NCBI RefSeq assembly: GCF_038561935.1
Contig: NZ_CP102770.1
Coordinates: 3,100,001-3,164,000, forward strand
Origin: Myxococcus stipitatus
GTDB taxonomy: Bacteria; Myxococcota; Myxococcia; Myxococcales; Myxococcaceae
Direction: 5' to 3'
DNA: 64,000 nucleotides
Positions 57,277-64,000 of this stretch are shown here, in pieces (position 1 is the first letter of the stretch; each line of letters begins with the position of its first letter). The notes below the pieces were generated by a model, which searched no databases, had not been told where the DNA came from, and saw only the letters and a program-made list of their open reading frames with translations. A program made the position numbers and the translations under genes.

Positions 57277-59355
57277 ATGGGAATGATGAGGAAGCGGTGG
57301 GCCGTGCTCGGTACGGCGGCCCTGGTGGTGTCATGTAGTGACGCGGAAGAGAAGACGCGTCCCAAGGGCACGGAGGAGCTGGCCCGACACACGCAGGAGA
57401 TGGTCATCTCCCGCGTGCAGAATCCTCCTCCCGCGAGTGATTTGACCAATCTGCCAGGTGACTTGCGCGCGATCGCGGTGCCCAGACCTTCCAACCTGTC
57501 GGACTTCGTGAAGAACGAACAGGCGGCCATCGCGTTGGGCAAGGCGCTGTTCTGGGACATGCAGGTGGGCAGCGACGGGAAGACCGCCTGCGCCACCTGC
57601 CACTTCCGGGCGGGCGCGGACCCCCGGTCGAAGAACCAGCTCAGCCCGGGACTCAATCACGTCCCCAGCGCGGACCTCTCCTTCACCACGGCGGGCCCCA
57701 ACCACCAGCTCGTGGCGGAGGACTTCCCGTTGACGCGGCTGCTCATCCCCGGCGTGCGCGGTGCGTTGGACCCGGCGACGGACAGCAATGACGTGGTCTC
57801 CTCCCAGGGCGTGCCCTGGCTCAAGGCGGGATTGGACCCCCAGGGCTTCAGCCTGGGGCTGGTGAAGACGCGCCGTGTCGAGCCTCGCAACACGCCGACG
57901 GTCATCAACGCGGTCTTCAACCACCGCCAGTTCTGGGATGGGCGCGCGGAGAATGTCTTCAACGGGGTGAATGCCCTGGGCACCCGAGACCCGAACGCGA
58001 AGGTCTACCGCTCGGATGACCCGTGGGAGGACCCGGTCGAGGTGCGCGTGGAGCTGGCCAATGCCAGCCTGGCGTCCCAGGCGGTGGCCCCCATCGTGAG
58101 TGACTTGGAGATGGCGGCGCCGGGACGCACTCCGCTGGACGTGGCGCGGGCGCTGTCGCGGCGGACGCGGCGGTTGGCGCGGCACCTCGACCCGGTGCGT
58201 CCCCTGGGGCACCAGCTGGTGGACCCCACGGACAGCGTGCTGGGTGGGATGAGCCGATGGCCCGAGAAGGGGCTCTCCGTCGGCTCGTACAACCGGATGG
58301 TGAAGGACGCGTTCCACGAGGTCTGGTGGAAGTCGCGGCGACAGATCCAGGTCGCGCCGGATGGAACCAAGACCCTCGTCTGGTTCGCGGACGACGACCC
58401 GGCGACCGAGGAGTACACGCTGCTGGAGTACAACTTCAGCCTGTTCTTCGGCATCGCGCTCCAGATGTACCAGTCCACCCTCGTCGCGGATGACACGCCC
58501 TGGGACCGCTTCCGCCGCGAGCACCCGGACCCGACCGACCCCGCGCTCAACCCCTGGGTCAACACGAGCCCCGACCACATCAGCCGTCAGGCCCTCTTCG
58601 GCGCGCACCTCTTCAATGACCGCACGCGGGGCCCCACGAACATCCGGTGCTCGAACTGCCACGAGTCCGCCGAGCTGACGGATGCCTCCGTCCGCCGCGT
58701 CACCGCCGCGGTCAACGGGCCGGTGCGCAACCGCGACGGCAACATCATCGACAAGGGCTTCAACAACATCGGCATCCGGCCGACCTCGGACGACCTGGGC
58801 GCGGGGGGCAGCGACGCGTTCGGTCCGCTCTCCCACGCCAAGCGCCTGTTCCCCGGAGCGCCTCCCGCGAACTTCGACGGCGCCGCGGTGTCCAAGGGCT
58901 TCGGCATCGAGGGCGCGTTCAAGGTGCCCTCGCTCCGCAACGTGGCGCTCACCGCCCCGTACTTCCACAACGGGGATGCGCACACGCTCCGCGAGGCGGT
59001 GGAGCTGTACAGCCGCGGTGGCAACGTGGCCCCCGTCGCCCAGCGGGATGGCACACCCATCGAGCCCTTGGGGGTGCCCGTGCTGGCGGTCGATGAGGTG
59101 GACGCGCTCGTCGCCTGGCTGGAGACGCTCACGGATGCACGCGTGCTGTATCGCCGCGCGCCGTTCGACCATCCCCAGCTCTTCGTTCCCAACGGGCACG
59201 TCGGTGACACGACGTGGCTGGAGGATGCAGCGGGAGATGGCTACGCGGACGACGTGATGCTGGAGATTCCCGCGGTGGGCGCCGCGGGGGGCGCGCCACT
59301 GCCGGGCTTCCTCGAGGGAGTCTTCGGTCCGGTGACGCCGCCGCTGCTGCACTGA
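57277..59355 (+). CDS. Di-heme cytochrome c peroxidase/MauG-like lipoprotein
   Basis: 692 residues from ATG 57277; ATG 57253 is an upstream alternative with no spaced ribosome-binding site. Signal with lipobox VVSC. Two c-type heme motifs: CATCH (Cys105) and CSNCH (Cys458). The family core is present around the first heme (ALGKALFWDMQVGSDGKTACATCHFRAG) and in the C-terminal part (IEGAFKVPSLRNVALTAPYFHNG), typical of bacterial CCP/MauG enzymes. It is longer than standard CCP (about 340), with a large insertion between the hemes. It reduces H2O2 or oxidises a protein substrate in the periplasm; which is unknown. Confidence 0.88.
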   Translation: MGMMRKRWAVLGTAALVVSCSDAEEKTRPKGTEELARHTQEMVISRVQNPPPASDLTNLPGDLRAIAVPRPSNLSDFVKNEQAAIALGKALFWDMQVGSDGKTACATCHFRAGADPRSKNQLSPGLNHVPSADLSFTTAGPNHQLVAEDFPLTRLLIPGVRGALDPATDSNDVVSSQGVPWLKAGLDPQGFSLGLVKTRRVEPRNTPTVINAVFNHRQFWDGRAENVFNGVNALGTRDPNAKVYRSDDPWEDPVEVRVELANASLASQAVAPIVSDLEMAAPGRTPLDVARALSRRTRRLARHLDPVRPLGHQLVDPTDSVLGGMSRWPEKGLSVGSYNRMVKDAFHEVWWKSRRQIQVAPDGTKTLVWFADDDPATEEYTLLEYNFSLFFGIALQMYQSTLVADDTPWDRFRREHPDPTDPALNPWVNTSPDHISRQALFGAHLFNDRTRGPTNIRCSNCHESAELTDASVRRVTAAVNGPVRNRDGNIIDKGFNNIGIRPTSDDLGAGGSDAFGPLSHAKRLFPGAPPANFDGAAVSKGFGIEGAFKVPSLRNVALTAPYFHNGDAHTLREAVELYSRGGNVAPVAQRDGTPIEPLGVPVLAVDEVDALVAWLETLTDARVLYRRAPFDHPQLFVPNGHVGDTTWLEDAAGDGYADDVMLEIPAVGAAGGAPLPGFLEGVFGPVTPPLLH

Positions 59356-59371
59356 CGAACGTCCCGGCGGG

Positions 59372-59397
59372 GGGCCTGGCGAAGGCGAGCCAGGCCC
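59372..59397. terminator. Bidirectional hairpin between convergent genes
   Basis: GGGCCTGGC (59372-59380) pairs perfectly with GCCAGGCCC (59389-59397) around an 8-base loop in the 41-bp gap between the peroxidase stop and the protease stop at 59397. Confidence 0.65.
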
Positions 59398-60170
59398 TAC
59401 CGGCCGACCAGGTCCTCGCTCACGAGGTACTCGGAGGCCTCGACAATCACTTCGGACGTCCAGCCCCGGTTCGTCCCGCGCCCGTTCTCCTGGCAATCGC
59501 CGTCGGTGTGCACGCCGAGCAGGTGTCCCCGCCGGTTGAGCACGCCCGCGCCCGAGCTGCCGACCAGGGTGTCCAGGTCCGAGTAGTAGACGAGCCGGTT
59601 GCAGGAGCCCGCGAACCTGCCCTCGGCGACGACCTTCGGCCGTCCTCGCGGATGCTGGATGATGGCCAGCCGGTCGCTCGTCTCGAGCGTCAGCGGGATG
59701 GGGGTGATTGCGGGGAGCACGTCGAGCCGGATGAGCGCGTAGTCGGGCTCGAGCGCCTGTTCGATGACCGTGCCTTCGGTCAGGAGGTCCGGTCCGTCGG
59801 GAGACTCCTCGTGGTTGAAGACGATGAGCGGGCGGTCTCCCCGATTGACGCAGTGGCCGGCGGTGAGGACCACGGGGCCGGCGCTGGCTTGAATCAGCGT
59901 GCCCGTGCAGCTGCCTCCAATCAGGACGACGGCGTCCTCCTGGGCCAGGGCGTCGGCGAACTCACCCCGGTAGCTGTTGACGGGGGTGAAGTCGAGCGTC
60001 GCTCCACACTGGAGGTATCCGGTGACCTGGGTCTGTCGGGGGCTCTCCGCGCAGACCGGAGGGTCTTCGGGCACCGCGTCCTTTCCACAGGCCAGGAGGC
60101 CCAGGAGCGCGGTGCCCATGAGGCCCAAGCCCCACGGCGTGACGATGGAACCGAGGGGCTTGTGCACCAT
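59397..60170 (-). CDS. Trypsin-like serine protease lipoprotein
   Basis: 257 residues. Lipobox LLGLLAC (Cys28). The triad is visible: His106 in LTAGHC, Asp143 in EPDYALIRLD, and Ser206 in LVGSSGAG, with the typical late strand RRGHLLGVHTDG. The GSSGAG version of the active-site loop matches V8/exfoliatin-like proteases. It begins 3 bp after the metalloprotease stop, so the two are co-translated from one message. The lipid anchor suggests an outer-membrane or periplasmic location. Confidence 0.88.
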   Translation of the reverse strand: MVHKPLGSIVTPWGLGLMGTALLGLLACGKDAVPEDPPVCAESPRQTQVTGYLQCGATLDFTPVNSYRGEFADALAQEDAVVLIGGSCTGTLIQASAGPVVLTAGHCVNRGDRPLIVFNHEESPDGPDLLTEGTVIEQALEPDYALIRLDVLPAITPIPLTLETSDRLAIIQHPRGRPKVVAEGRFAGSCNRLVYYSDLDTLVGSSGAGVLNRRGHLLGVHTDGDCQENGRGTNRGWTSEVIVEASEYLVSEDLVGR

Positions 60171-60173
60171 GTC

Positions 60174-60956
60174 TTAGTAGAGGGCGTTCAGCGCCGTGCG
60201 GTCGCTGCTCGTCCACTCACCCGTCTCCGTCGAGCGGAAGCAGGAGTTCATGATGGAGCCGCCCACCGTCGCCGTGGTCGGGGTCCCCGCGATGTGGATG
60301 GCGCCCACGCCCGCGGCGCCCTCGTTGCCGCCGCTGCCGCAGCTGATGGCGCGGTTGTAGTAGTCAGAGTGACGGAAGCCGATGGCGTGACCCAGCTCGT
60401 GCGTGATGACGTGCTCGTTCACGTCCACGCTGTAGCTCTGCAGGCCCGTGCCGATGTTGATGGTGCCGTAGGGGTTGCCGCCCGACGGGAAGCCCGCGGA
60501 GCCGCCCGCGCCGGACATGGTCGTCGCCGTGATGTTCGCGCTGCAGCCCGTGGTCGGCCCACGCGCCATCTTGAAGGTGAGCGACAGGCCGTTGTAGTTC
60601 GCGATGGCCAGGTCCAGACCCTGGCTCAGGCGGGAGTAGGAGTTGAAGCTCGCCGTGGGGTTGATGCAGATCTTCGTCTTGGTGGAGCTGACCAGGTTGG
60701 TCGTGCGGTACTGCTCCAGGCTGAAGGGCGCGGGCTGGAGCATCTCGCGCGATGCCTCGAGCGTCACGTGCGCGTCGCGGCCCACGTAGACGGCCCCGTC
60801 GACCACCATGATGTCGTTGGCCGGGAAGCCCGCCTCGACCAGGTTGGCGACGATTTCATCGTTCTCGGAAGGGGCCTGCGCCTCGCCACCTTCGGTGCCG
60901 CAACCCACCATCAGCGCGCCACAGCTCACCGCGAGAACTGCCGCTCTCTTGAACAT
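60174..60956 (-). CDS. Secreted zinc metalloprotease of the metzincin type (M57-like)
   Basis: 260 residues. Lipobox-like LMVGCG near Cys19. The extended metzincin zinc site is HELGHAIGFRH (His186, Glu187, His190, His196) and the Met-turn SIMNSC carries Met236. An N-terminal propeptide (SENDEIVANLVEAGFPANDIMVVDG, resembling the M57 pro-region) precedes the catalytic domain. AGGAAA precedes ATG 60956. It is first in a two-gene operon with the serine protease downstream. The 18-bp palindrome about 130 bp upstream may control it. Confidence 0.85.
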   Translation of the reverse strand: MFKRAAVLAVSCGALMVGCGTEGGEAQAPSENDEIVANLVEAGFPANDIMVVDGAVYVGRDAHVTLEASREMLQPAPFSLEQYRTTNLVSSTKTKICINPTASFNSYSRLSQGLDLAIANYNGLSLTFKMARGPTTGCSANITATTMSGAGGSAGFPSGGNPYGTINIGTGLQSYSVDVNEHVITHELGHAIGFRHSDYYNRAISCGSGGNEGAAGVGAIHIAGTPTTATVGGSIMNSCFRSTETGEWTSSDRTALNALY

Positions 60957-61305
60957 TTGTTGTTTCCTCGAGTTGGGGGACTCGCCGCCGCCTGACCACC
61001 TGTCAGCCGCGGACGGCGAGCCGCTCTGGAGCAACTGTCGGGCCACTTGATGGGATAGAGAGAAAGACGCGTTTTTGTAGAATAGCATGGAGTGTCAACA
61101 CTCCAGGAAGGGCGCGATGGGGCGTCAAGTCATGTGACAAAGGCCCGCCCAAGGCACTGCTTTGACAGTGGATTTGTATCAAAGCCCCGGGCGCCGCGGT
61201 TCCGGACAGCGGTGTCGTTGAATCAGTCACCCGCCCTGGGGTCGCGGCTACCCGTGAAGAAGCGCGGTGACAGGGCGCTTCATTGAGGCAGGGTGCTCGT
61301 GCGTC
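60957..61305. other. Divergent regulatory region of the protease operon and AraC regulator
   Basis: 349 bp without a gene. It contains the palindrome at 61088-61105 and an AT-rich patch (61060-61090) on the protease side. A weaker CTTTGA-N13-TCAAAG inverted repeat lies at 61160-61184. No other structure was recognised. Confidence 0.55.
61088..61105. promoter_or_regulatory. Perfect 18-bp palindrome TGGAGTGT-N2-ACACTCCA
   Basis: Arms of 8 bp separated by CA, between the divergent metalloprotease gene (start 60956) and AraC-type gene (start 61306). On the minus strand the centre reads TTGACA. A dimeric regulator is the expected ligand. It is not followed by a T-tract and is far from any stop codon, so it is not a terminator. 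Confidence 0.55.
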
Positions 61306-62118
61306 ATGACTTCTTCTCTCCGCGTCAGTCCCCGCGCCAGGCCCGCTCGCCCCGGATTGTGGCGGGGGCGGCTCTTCTTCGGCCCACGGCGGCTGATGTA
61401 CGCGGGGCCCATGGCGCCCACGGAGCCCCATGCGCACCCCACGTTCCAGGTGATGGTGGCGCTGGGCGAGCCGGTGCGGATGCGGGATGCCGACCAGCAT
61501 GAGGTGGATTGCCCGTGGGCCCTCATCCCGCCCGACGTCGAGCACACCGTGGTCCAGGGCGCGCTGGACGTGGTGTTGCTCCACGTTCCCGCGGAGGGCC
61601 TGGTGGGGCGGCGGTTGCGGACGCTGGGGCTGGGGGCACGCGCGGAAGACTGGGTGAGGGCAGGCGAGCGGCTGCGGACGTGCGGCGCTGGCCGGCTGCC
61701 CGCGCGCTGGGCGGAGGCCGAGGCGTGGACGCAGGCCTTGCTCTCGGCGCTCCAGGCGGATGTCGGTGCCGCGCCGCCCACGCACCCGGCTGTGAAGAAG
61801 CTGCTGCGGCTGCTTCCGGAGTCGCTGGAGGGCGACGTGCGGCTGTCCGCGCTGGCGCCCCGGGTGGGGCTGTCGGTGGGGCGGCTGTCGCATCTGTTCC
61901 GCGCGGAGGTGGGCTTCGCGCTGCGGCCGTACATCCTCTGGCTGAGGTTGCACCGAGCCGCCGAGCATCTCCAGCACGGTGCCTCGCTCACCGAGGCCGC
62001 GCACGCCGCGGGCTTCACCGACAGCGCGCACCTGAATCACGCCTTCCGGAGGACGCTGGGGCTCAATCCCTCGGAGATCTCCGGCGTGGTCCAGTGGGTG
62101 GGGCCGCCGTCGGGATAG
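61306..62118 (+). CDS. AraC-family transcriptional regulator
   Basis: 270 residues. The N-terminal half is a cupin-like sensor (EPHAHPTFQVMVALGEPVRMRDADQHEVDCPWALIPPDVEHTV). The C-terminal AraC double helix-turn-helix is clear: LSALAPRVGLSVGRLSHLFRAEVGFALRPYILWLRLHRAAEHL for the first and SLTEAAHAAGFTDSAHLNHAFRRTLGLNPSEI for the second. ATG 61306 is chosen because it starts a compact domain; ribosome-binding signal weak. It may govern the divergent protease operon or the DUF3703 gene that follows 70 bp downstream (inference). Confidence 0.88.
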   Translation: MTSSLRVSPRARPARPGLWRGRLFFGPRRLMYAGPMAPTEPHAHPTFQVMVALGEPVRMRDADQHEVDCPWALIPPDVEHTVVQGALDVVLLHVPAEGLVGRRLRTLGLGARAEDWVRAGERLRTCGAGRLPARWAEAEAWTQALLSALQADVGAAPPTHPAVKKLLRLLPESLEGDVRLSALAPRVGLSVGRLSHLFRAEVGFALRPYILWLRLHRAAEHLQHGASLTEAAHAAGFTDSAHLNHAFRRTLGLNPSEISGVVQWVGPPSG

Positions 62119-62188
62119 CGTGTTCTTACAAGTCCCCGAGCGGCGGGCCGCGCGATGGTGGCGCCCTGTTCACGAGGGAGCCATGACG

Positions 62189-62536
62189 ATGAGACCCCTG
62201 CTGCGCGCGGCCTTCGAGCACGAGCTGCGCGAGGCGCTGGAAGCGGAAGCACGCGCGGAGCCGCCGCGCGCCTGGAGACACCTCGAGCGAGCCCATGTGC
62301 TCAGCCAGGGCTTCGCGGGCCCTCACGTCCGCGTGCACTGGCGGATGCTGGGGTACGGCTGGCGCCGGCGGGACGTGAAGGAGGTGTGGGGGCAGCTGTT
62401 GAGGGTGCTCGGGGCGGGGCCGGCCTCGTGGCTCGGACGCGCGCCCGTGGGCAATACCGGCGGGGCGGACGTGGGCATCTTCACGCCCATGCCCATTCCC
62501 GACGACCTCCGCACCATCCTCGACGCGGAGGGCTGA
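62189..62536 (+). CDS. DUF3703-family protein
   Basis: 115 residues. ATG 62189 is chosen over ATG 62183, because GGGAG is 8 bases upstream of the former and only 2 of the latter. The sequence fits the DUF3703 pattern: FEHELREALEAEARAEPPRAWRHLERAHVLSQGFAGPHVRVHWRML, then GRAPVGNTGGADVGIFTPMPIPDDL, with conserved His residues (HLERAHVLSQ, HVRVHW). No function is established for the family. No signal peptide. Confidence 0.8.
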   Translation: MRPLLRAAFEHELREALEAEARAEPPRAWRHLERAHVLSQGFAGPHVRVHWRMLGYGWRRRDVKEVWGQLLRVLGAGPASWLGRAPVGNTGGADVGIFTPMPIPDDLRTILDAEG

Positions 62537-62560
62537 CGTCCGCTCAACCGGCTGGGGGAC

Positions 62561-62995
62561 TCAACCCGCCGACAGGGCGCCCTCGAGAAGGGGGCTGTCG
62601 GTGGTCTCCCGGCTGCTCGCGCGCCAGGTGGACGTGGGGCGCCGGGGCACCGGAGGCGGCACGCCGCCCGGCCAGTCCCAGCCCTCGCCCGTCCACTCCA
62701 GCTCGCGCCAGCCCAGGTGCGTCGCGGCCTCGCGGGCCTTCTCCCCGTGCGGGATGAGCGCCCAGCCCACGCGGGACTGCTTGCACTCACCACTCTTGAA
62801 CTTGAGGAGCCGGTGCTGGCCCCGGGCCTCGCCCAGGTCCGCGTCCCACAGCGCCTGATGCTTCAGGCCGCTGCCCTGGTAGTCCACCCCGTTGCACTCA
62901 CACCAGGCTAGGACGTCCTTGATGCGGACGAGCTTGTTGCCTTTCGAGAACTCCGCCACGGCAGCAACGAGGAGATCAGGGGTGAGGACGCGCAT
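62561..62995 (-). CDS. Hypothetical protein
   Basis: 144 residues from ATG 62995; an upstream TTG at 63019 is possible but less likely. No signal peptide. The N-terminal part is an alpha/beta domain with three Cys (VLAWCECNGVDYQGSG and SGECKQSRVGW). The last 40 residues (GGVPPPVPRRPTSTWRAS...) are Pro/Arg-rich and low in complexity. No family recognised. It converges on DUF3703 with a 24-bp gap. Confidence 0.6.
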   Translation of the reverse strand: MRVLTPDLLVAAVAEFSKGNKLVRIKDVLAWCECNGVDYQGSGLKHQALWDADLGEARGQHRLLKFKSGECKQSRVGWALIPHGEKAREAATHLGWRELEWTGEGWDWPGGVPPPVPRRPTSTWRASSRETTDSPLLEGALSAG

Positions 62996-63188
62996 GCGGG
63001 AAACCCAATGCAAGGTCAATCAGCGATTGGGTCCAACCTACTTCGCGTGCCCGGGAGGAAGGTCCACGAGAACCCCATGCGTTTGTCATGGTTCTGTCAT
63101 GGGCCCCGGTTGCCGCGCCATGTCAGGGTGACACGACGCGGTGGACCTGGGAGGGGCAATCCCGCGCTGAAGACCTGTGAGGTCTGGG

Positions 63189-64000
63189 TTAGCGGACAGT
63201 CGACATGATACCCCGCTGCTCCATCAGTCCGAAGAGCTCCAGGAGGGCCTCCACGGGGAAGGCGTGGCCGTACTCGGCGTAGGCCGCGTCACGGATGTCC
63301 GCGACGGAGCGCTTGCCGTTGGCGTAGCTGGCGATGGCGTCCGCCAGCTCGTAGAAGCGCAGCTCGTCCTCGCCTCGTTCCCGGAGTGCGACCGTCGCGG
63401 CGTTCATGGCTGCCTGCACGGCCTCCACGCGGGCCTTGTCCTGCGGGGGCGTGTTGCTCGCCACGTCATCGAAGGGCGTCAGCTCCTGGCCCTTCACGCG
63501 GCGGGGGATGACACTCCGGGCCCGGCGCTCGGCCTCGCTGGGGGTGGGCTCGCGGGTGGAGGCGCCTCGGGCCTTGGCGTCGGCCTCCAGCCGGCCCAGG
63601 GCCTGGGCCTCGCTGGTCTCCAGCTGGCGGGTCATACCCTGGACGGTGGCGGCGGGCGCTCCCAGGGGGAGACAGGAGCGCAGGGCCTCCCGCTCCCGCT
63701 GATAGCCCGCGCGCACGGAGGCGCGGGCCAGGCGATAGAGGCCGGGGAGCTCCATCGCCGCGGCGGAGGCCAGGCCCTGGCGGGCGTGGAACTCATCGTC
63801 CGCCACGCGGCGGATGCCATGCAGGGACACCAGGCGAGCCAGCTCCACCGCGTTCGAGGTGTCCGCCCACGCGGCGACGGTGACGGTGGCCAGGCCCGCG
63901 AAGGCCGCGCGGTGCAGCTGGGTGGGGTCCACGTTCTCCGGCCGGTCTCCGCTGGTGTGGTACGCATCGTCGGGCCACGTGGTGAAGGACACGCCCGGGA
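63189..64000 (-). CDS. C-terminal part of an M28-type metallopeptidase, partial
   Basis: The reading frame is open to the window edge (about 270 codons seen). The first visible block (SFTTWPDDAYHTSGDRPENVDPTQLHRAAFAG) is the last zinc-ligand region of M28-family aminopeptidases, where YHTSGD-type His is typical. A long helical region follows (LYRLARASVRAGYQREREALRS) and a C-terminal extension (FPVEALLELFGLMEQRGI). Start and N-terminal catalytic residues lie outside the window. Identification rests on one motif plus the helical tail. Confidence 0.65.
   Translation of the reverse strand, partial: PGVSFTTWPDDAYHTSGDRPENVDPTQLHRAAFAGLATVTVAAWADTSNAVELARLVSLHGIRRVADDEFHARQGLASAAAMELPGLYRLARASVRAGYQREREALRSCLPLGAPAATVQGMTRQLETSEAQALGRLEADAKARGASTREPTPSEAERRARSVIPRRVKGQELTPFDDVASNTPPQDKARVEAVQAAMNAATVALRERGEDELRFYELADAIASYANGKRSVADIRDAAYAEYGHAFPVEALLELFGLMEQRGIMSTVR

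Overview
The window looks like chromosome from a myxobacterium (Myxococcus/Corallococcus type). It is very GC-rich with strong third-position GC, and it carries many secreted lipoproteins, DUF1501/c-type-heme gene sets, AsmA-like envelope proteins, PPC-repeat and heparinase-type exoproteins, secreted proteases and a large biosynthetic operon. Genus cannot be fixed from the sequence alone. No tRNA, rRNA or CRISPR array was seen.

Layout. 1-5119: end of a secreted protein, then a three-gene minus-strand set (DUF1501 protein and two secreted proteins with single heme motifs) and a small Cys-rich lipoprotein. 5309-6238: an aminoglycoside 6-phosphotransferase-like kinase. 6254-13922: a tightly overlapping envelope operon (YdbH/AsmA-like protein, YdbL/DUF1318 lipoprotein, TolB-propeller/TPR protein). 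14060-17626: HflX, a pentapeptide-repeat protein and a hypothetical. 17686-20277: divergent outer-membrane and PPC-repeat proteins. 20414-22210: a TetR regulator and FAD monooxygenase behind a promoter that carries two GAAC-N2-GTTC palindromes.

22269-27258 is a mobile-element scar. A frameshifted hypothetical gene is followed by a 473-codon gene split by two identical, same-orientation copies of a 1447-bp IS4-type element. They are separated by 10 bp and bounded outside by a 10-bp target duplication, so the pair appears to have moved as a dimer.

27342-41548 is the most interesting region: twelve closely packed minus-strand genes forming one apparent operon. In transcription order they encode a CitE-like lyase, an alpha-oxoamine synthase, a MaoC hydratase, an MDR reductase, an ACP, a class III aminotransferase, a hot-dog thioesterase, a FabZ-like protein lacking the usual acidic residue, a ketosynthase, a ketosynthase-like chain-length factor, an AMP ligase, and an NRPS of order PCP-C-A-PCP-C with no thioesterase. 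It suggests an acyl chain activated and amidated with one amino acid, then released onto an amine or amino-ketone. I do not recognise it as a known pathway. A divergent erythromycin-esterase-like lipoprotein (42009-43229) flanks it.

43290-64000 is accessory and housekeeping DNA: a heparinase-like lipoprotein, an Rnl2-family RNA ligase, a TIM-barrel/hypothetical pair, a K+-dependent-type membrane pyrophosphatase, AsmA, an esterase, a di-heme peroxidase, three secreted proteases or protease-like genes, an AraC regulator, DUF3703, and the end of an M28-type peptidase. Convergent gene pairs are mostly separated by strong GC-rich hairpins.
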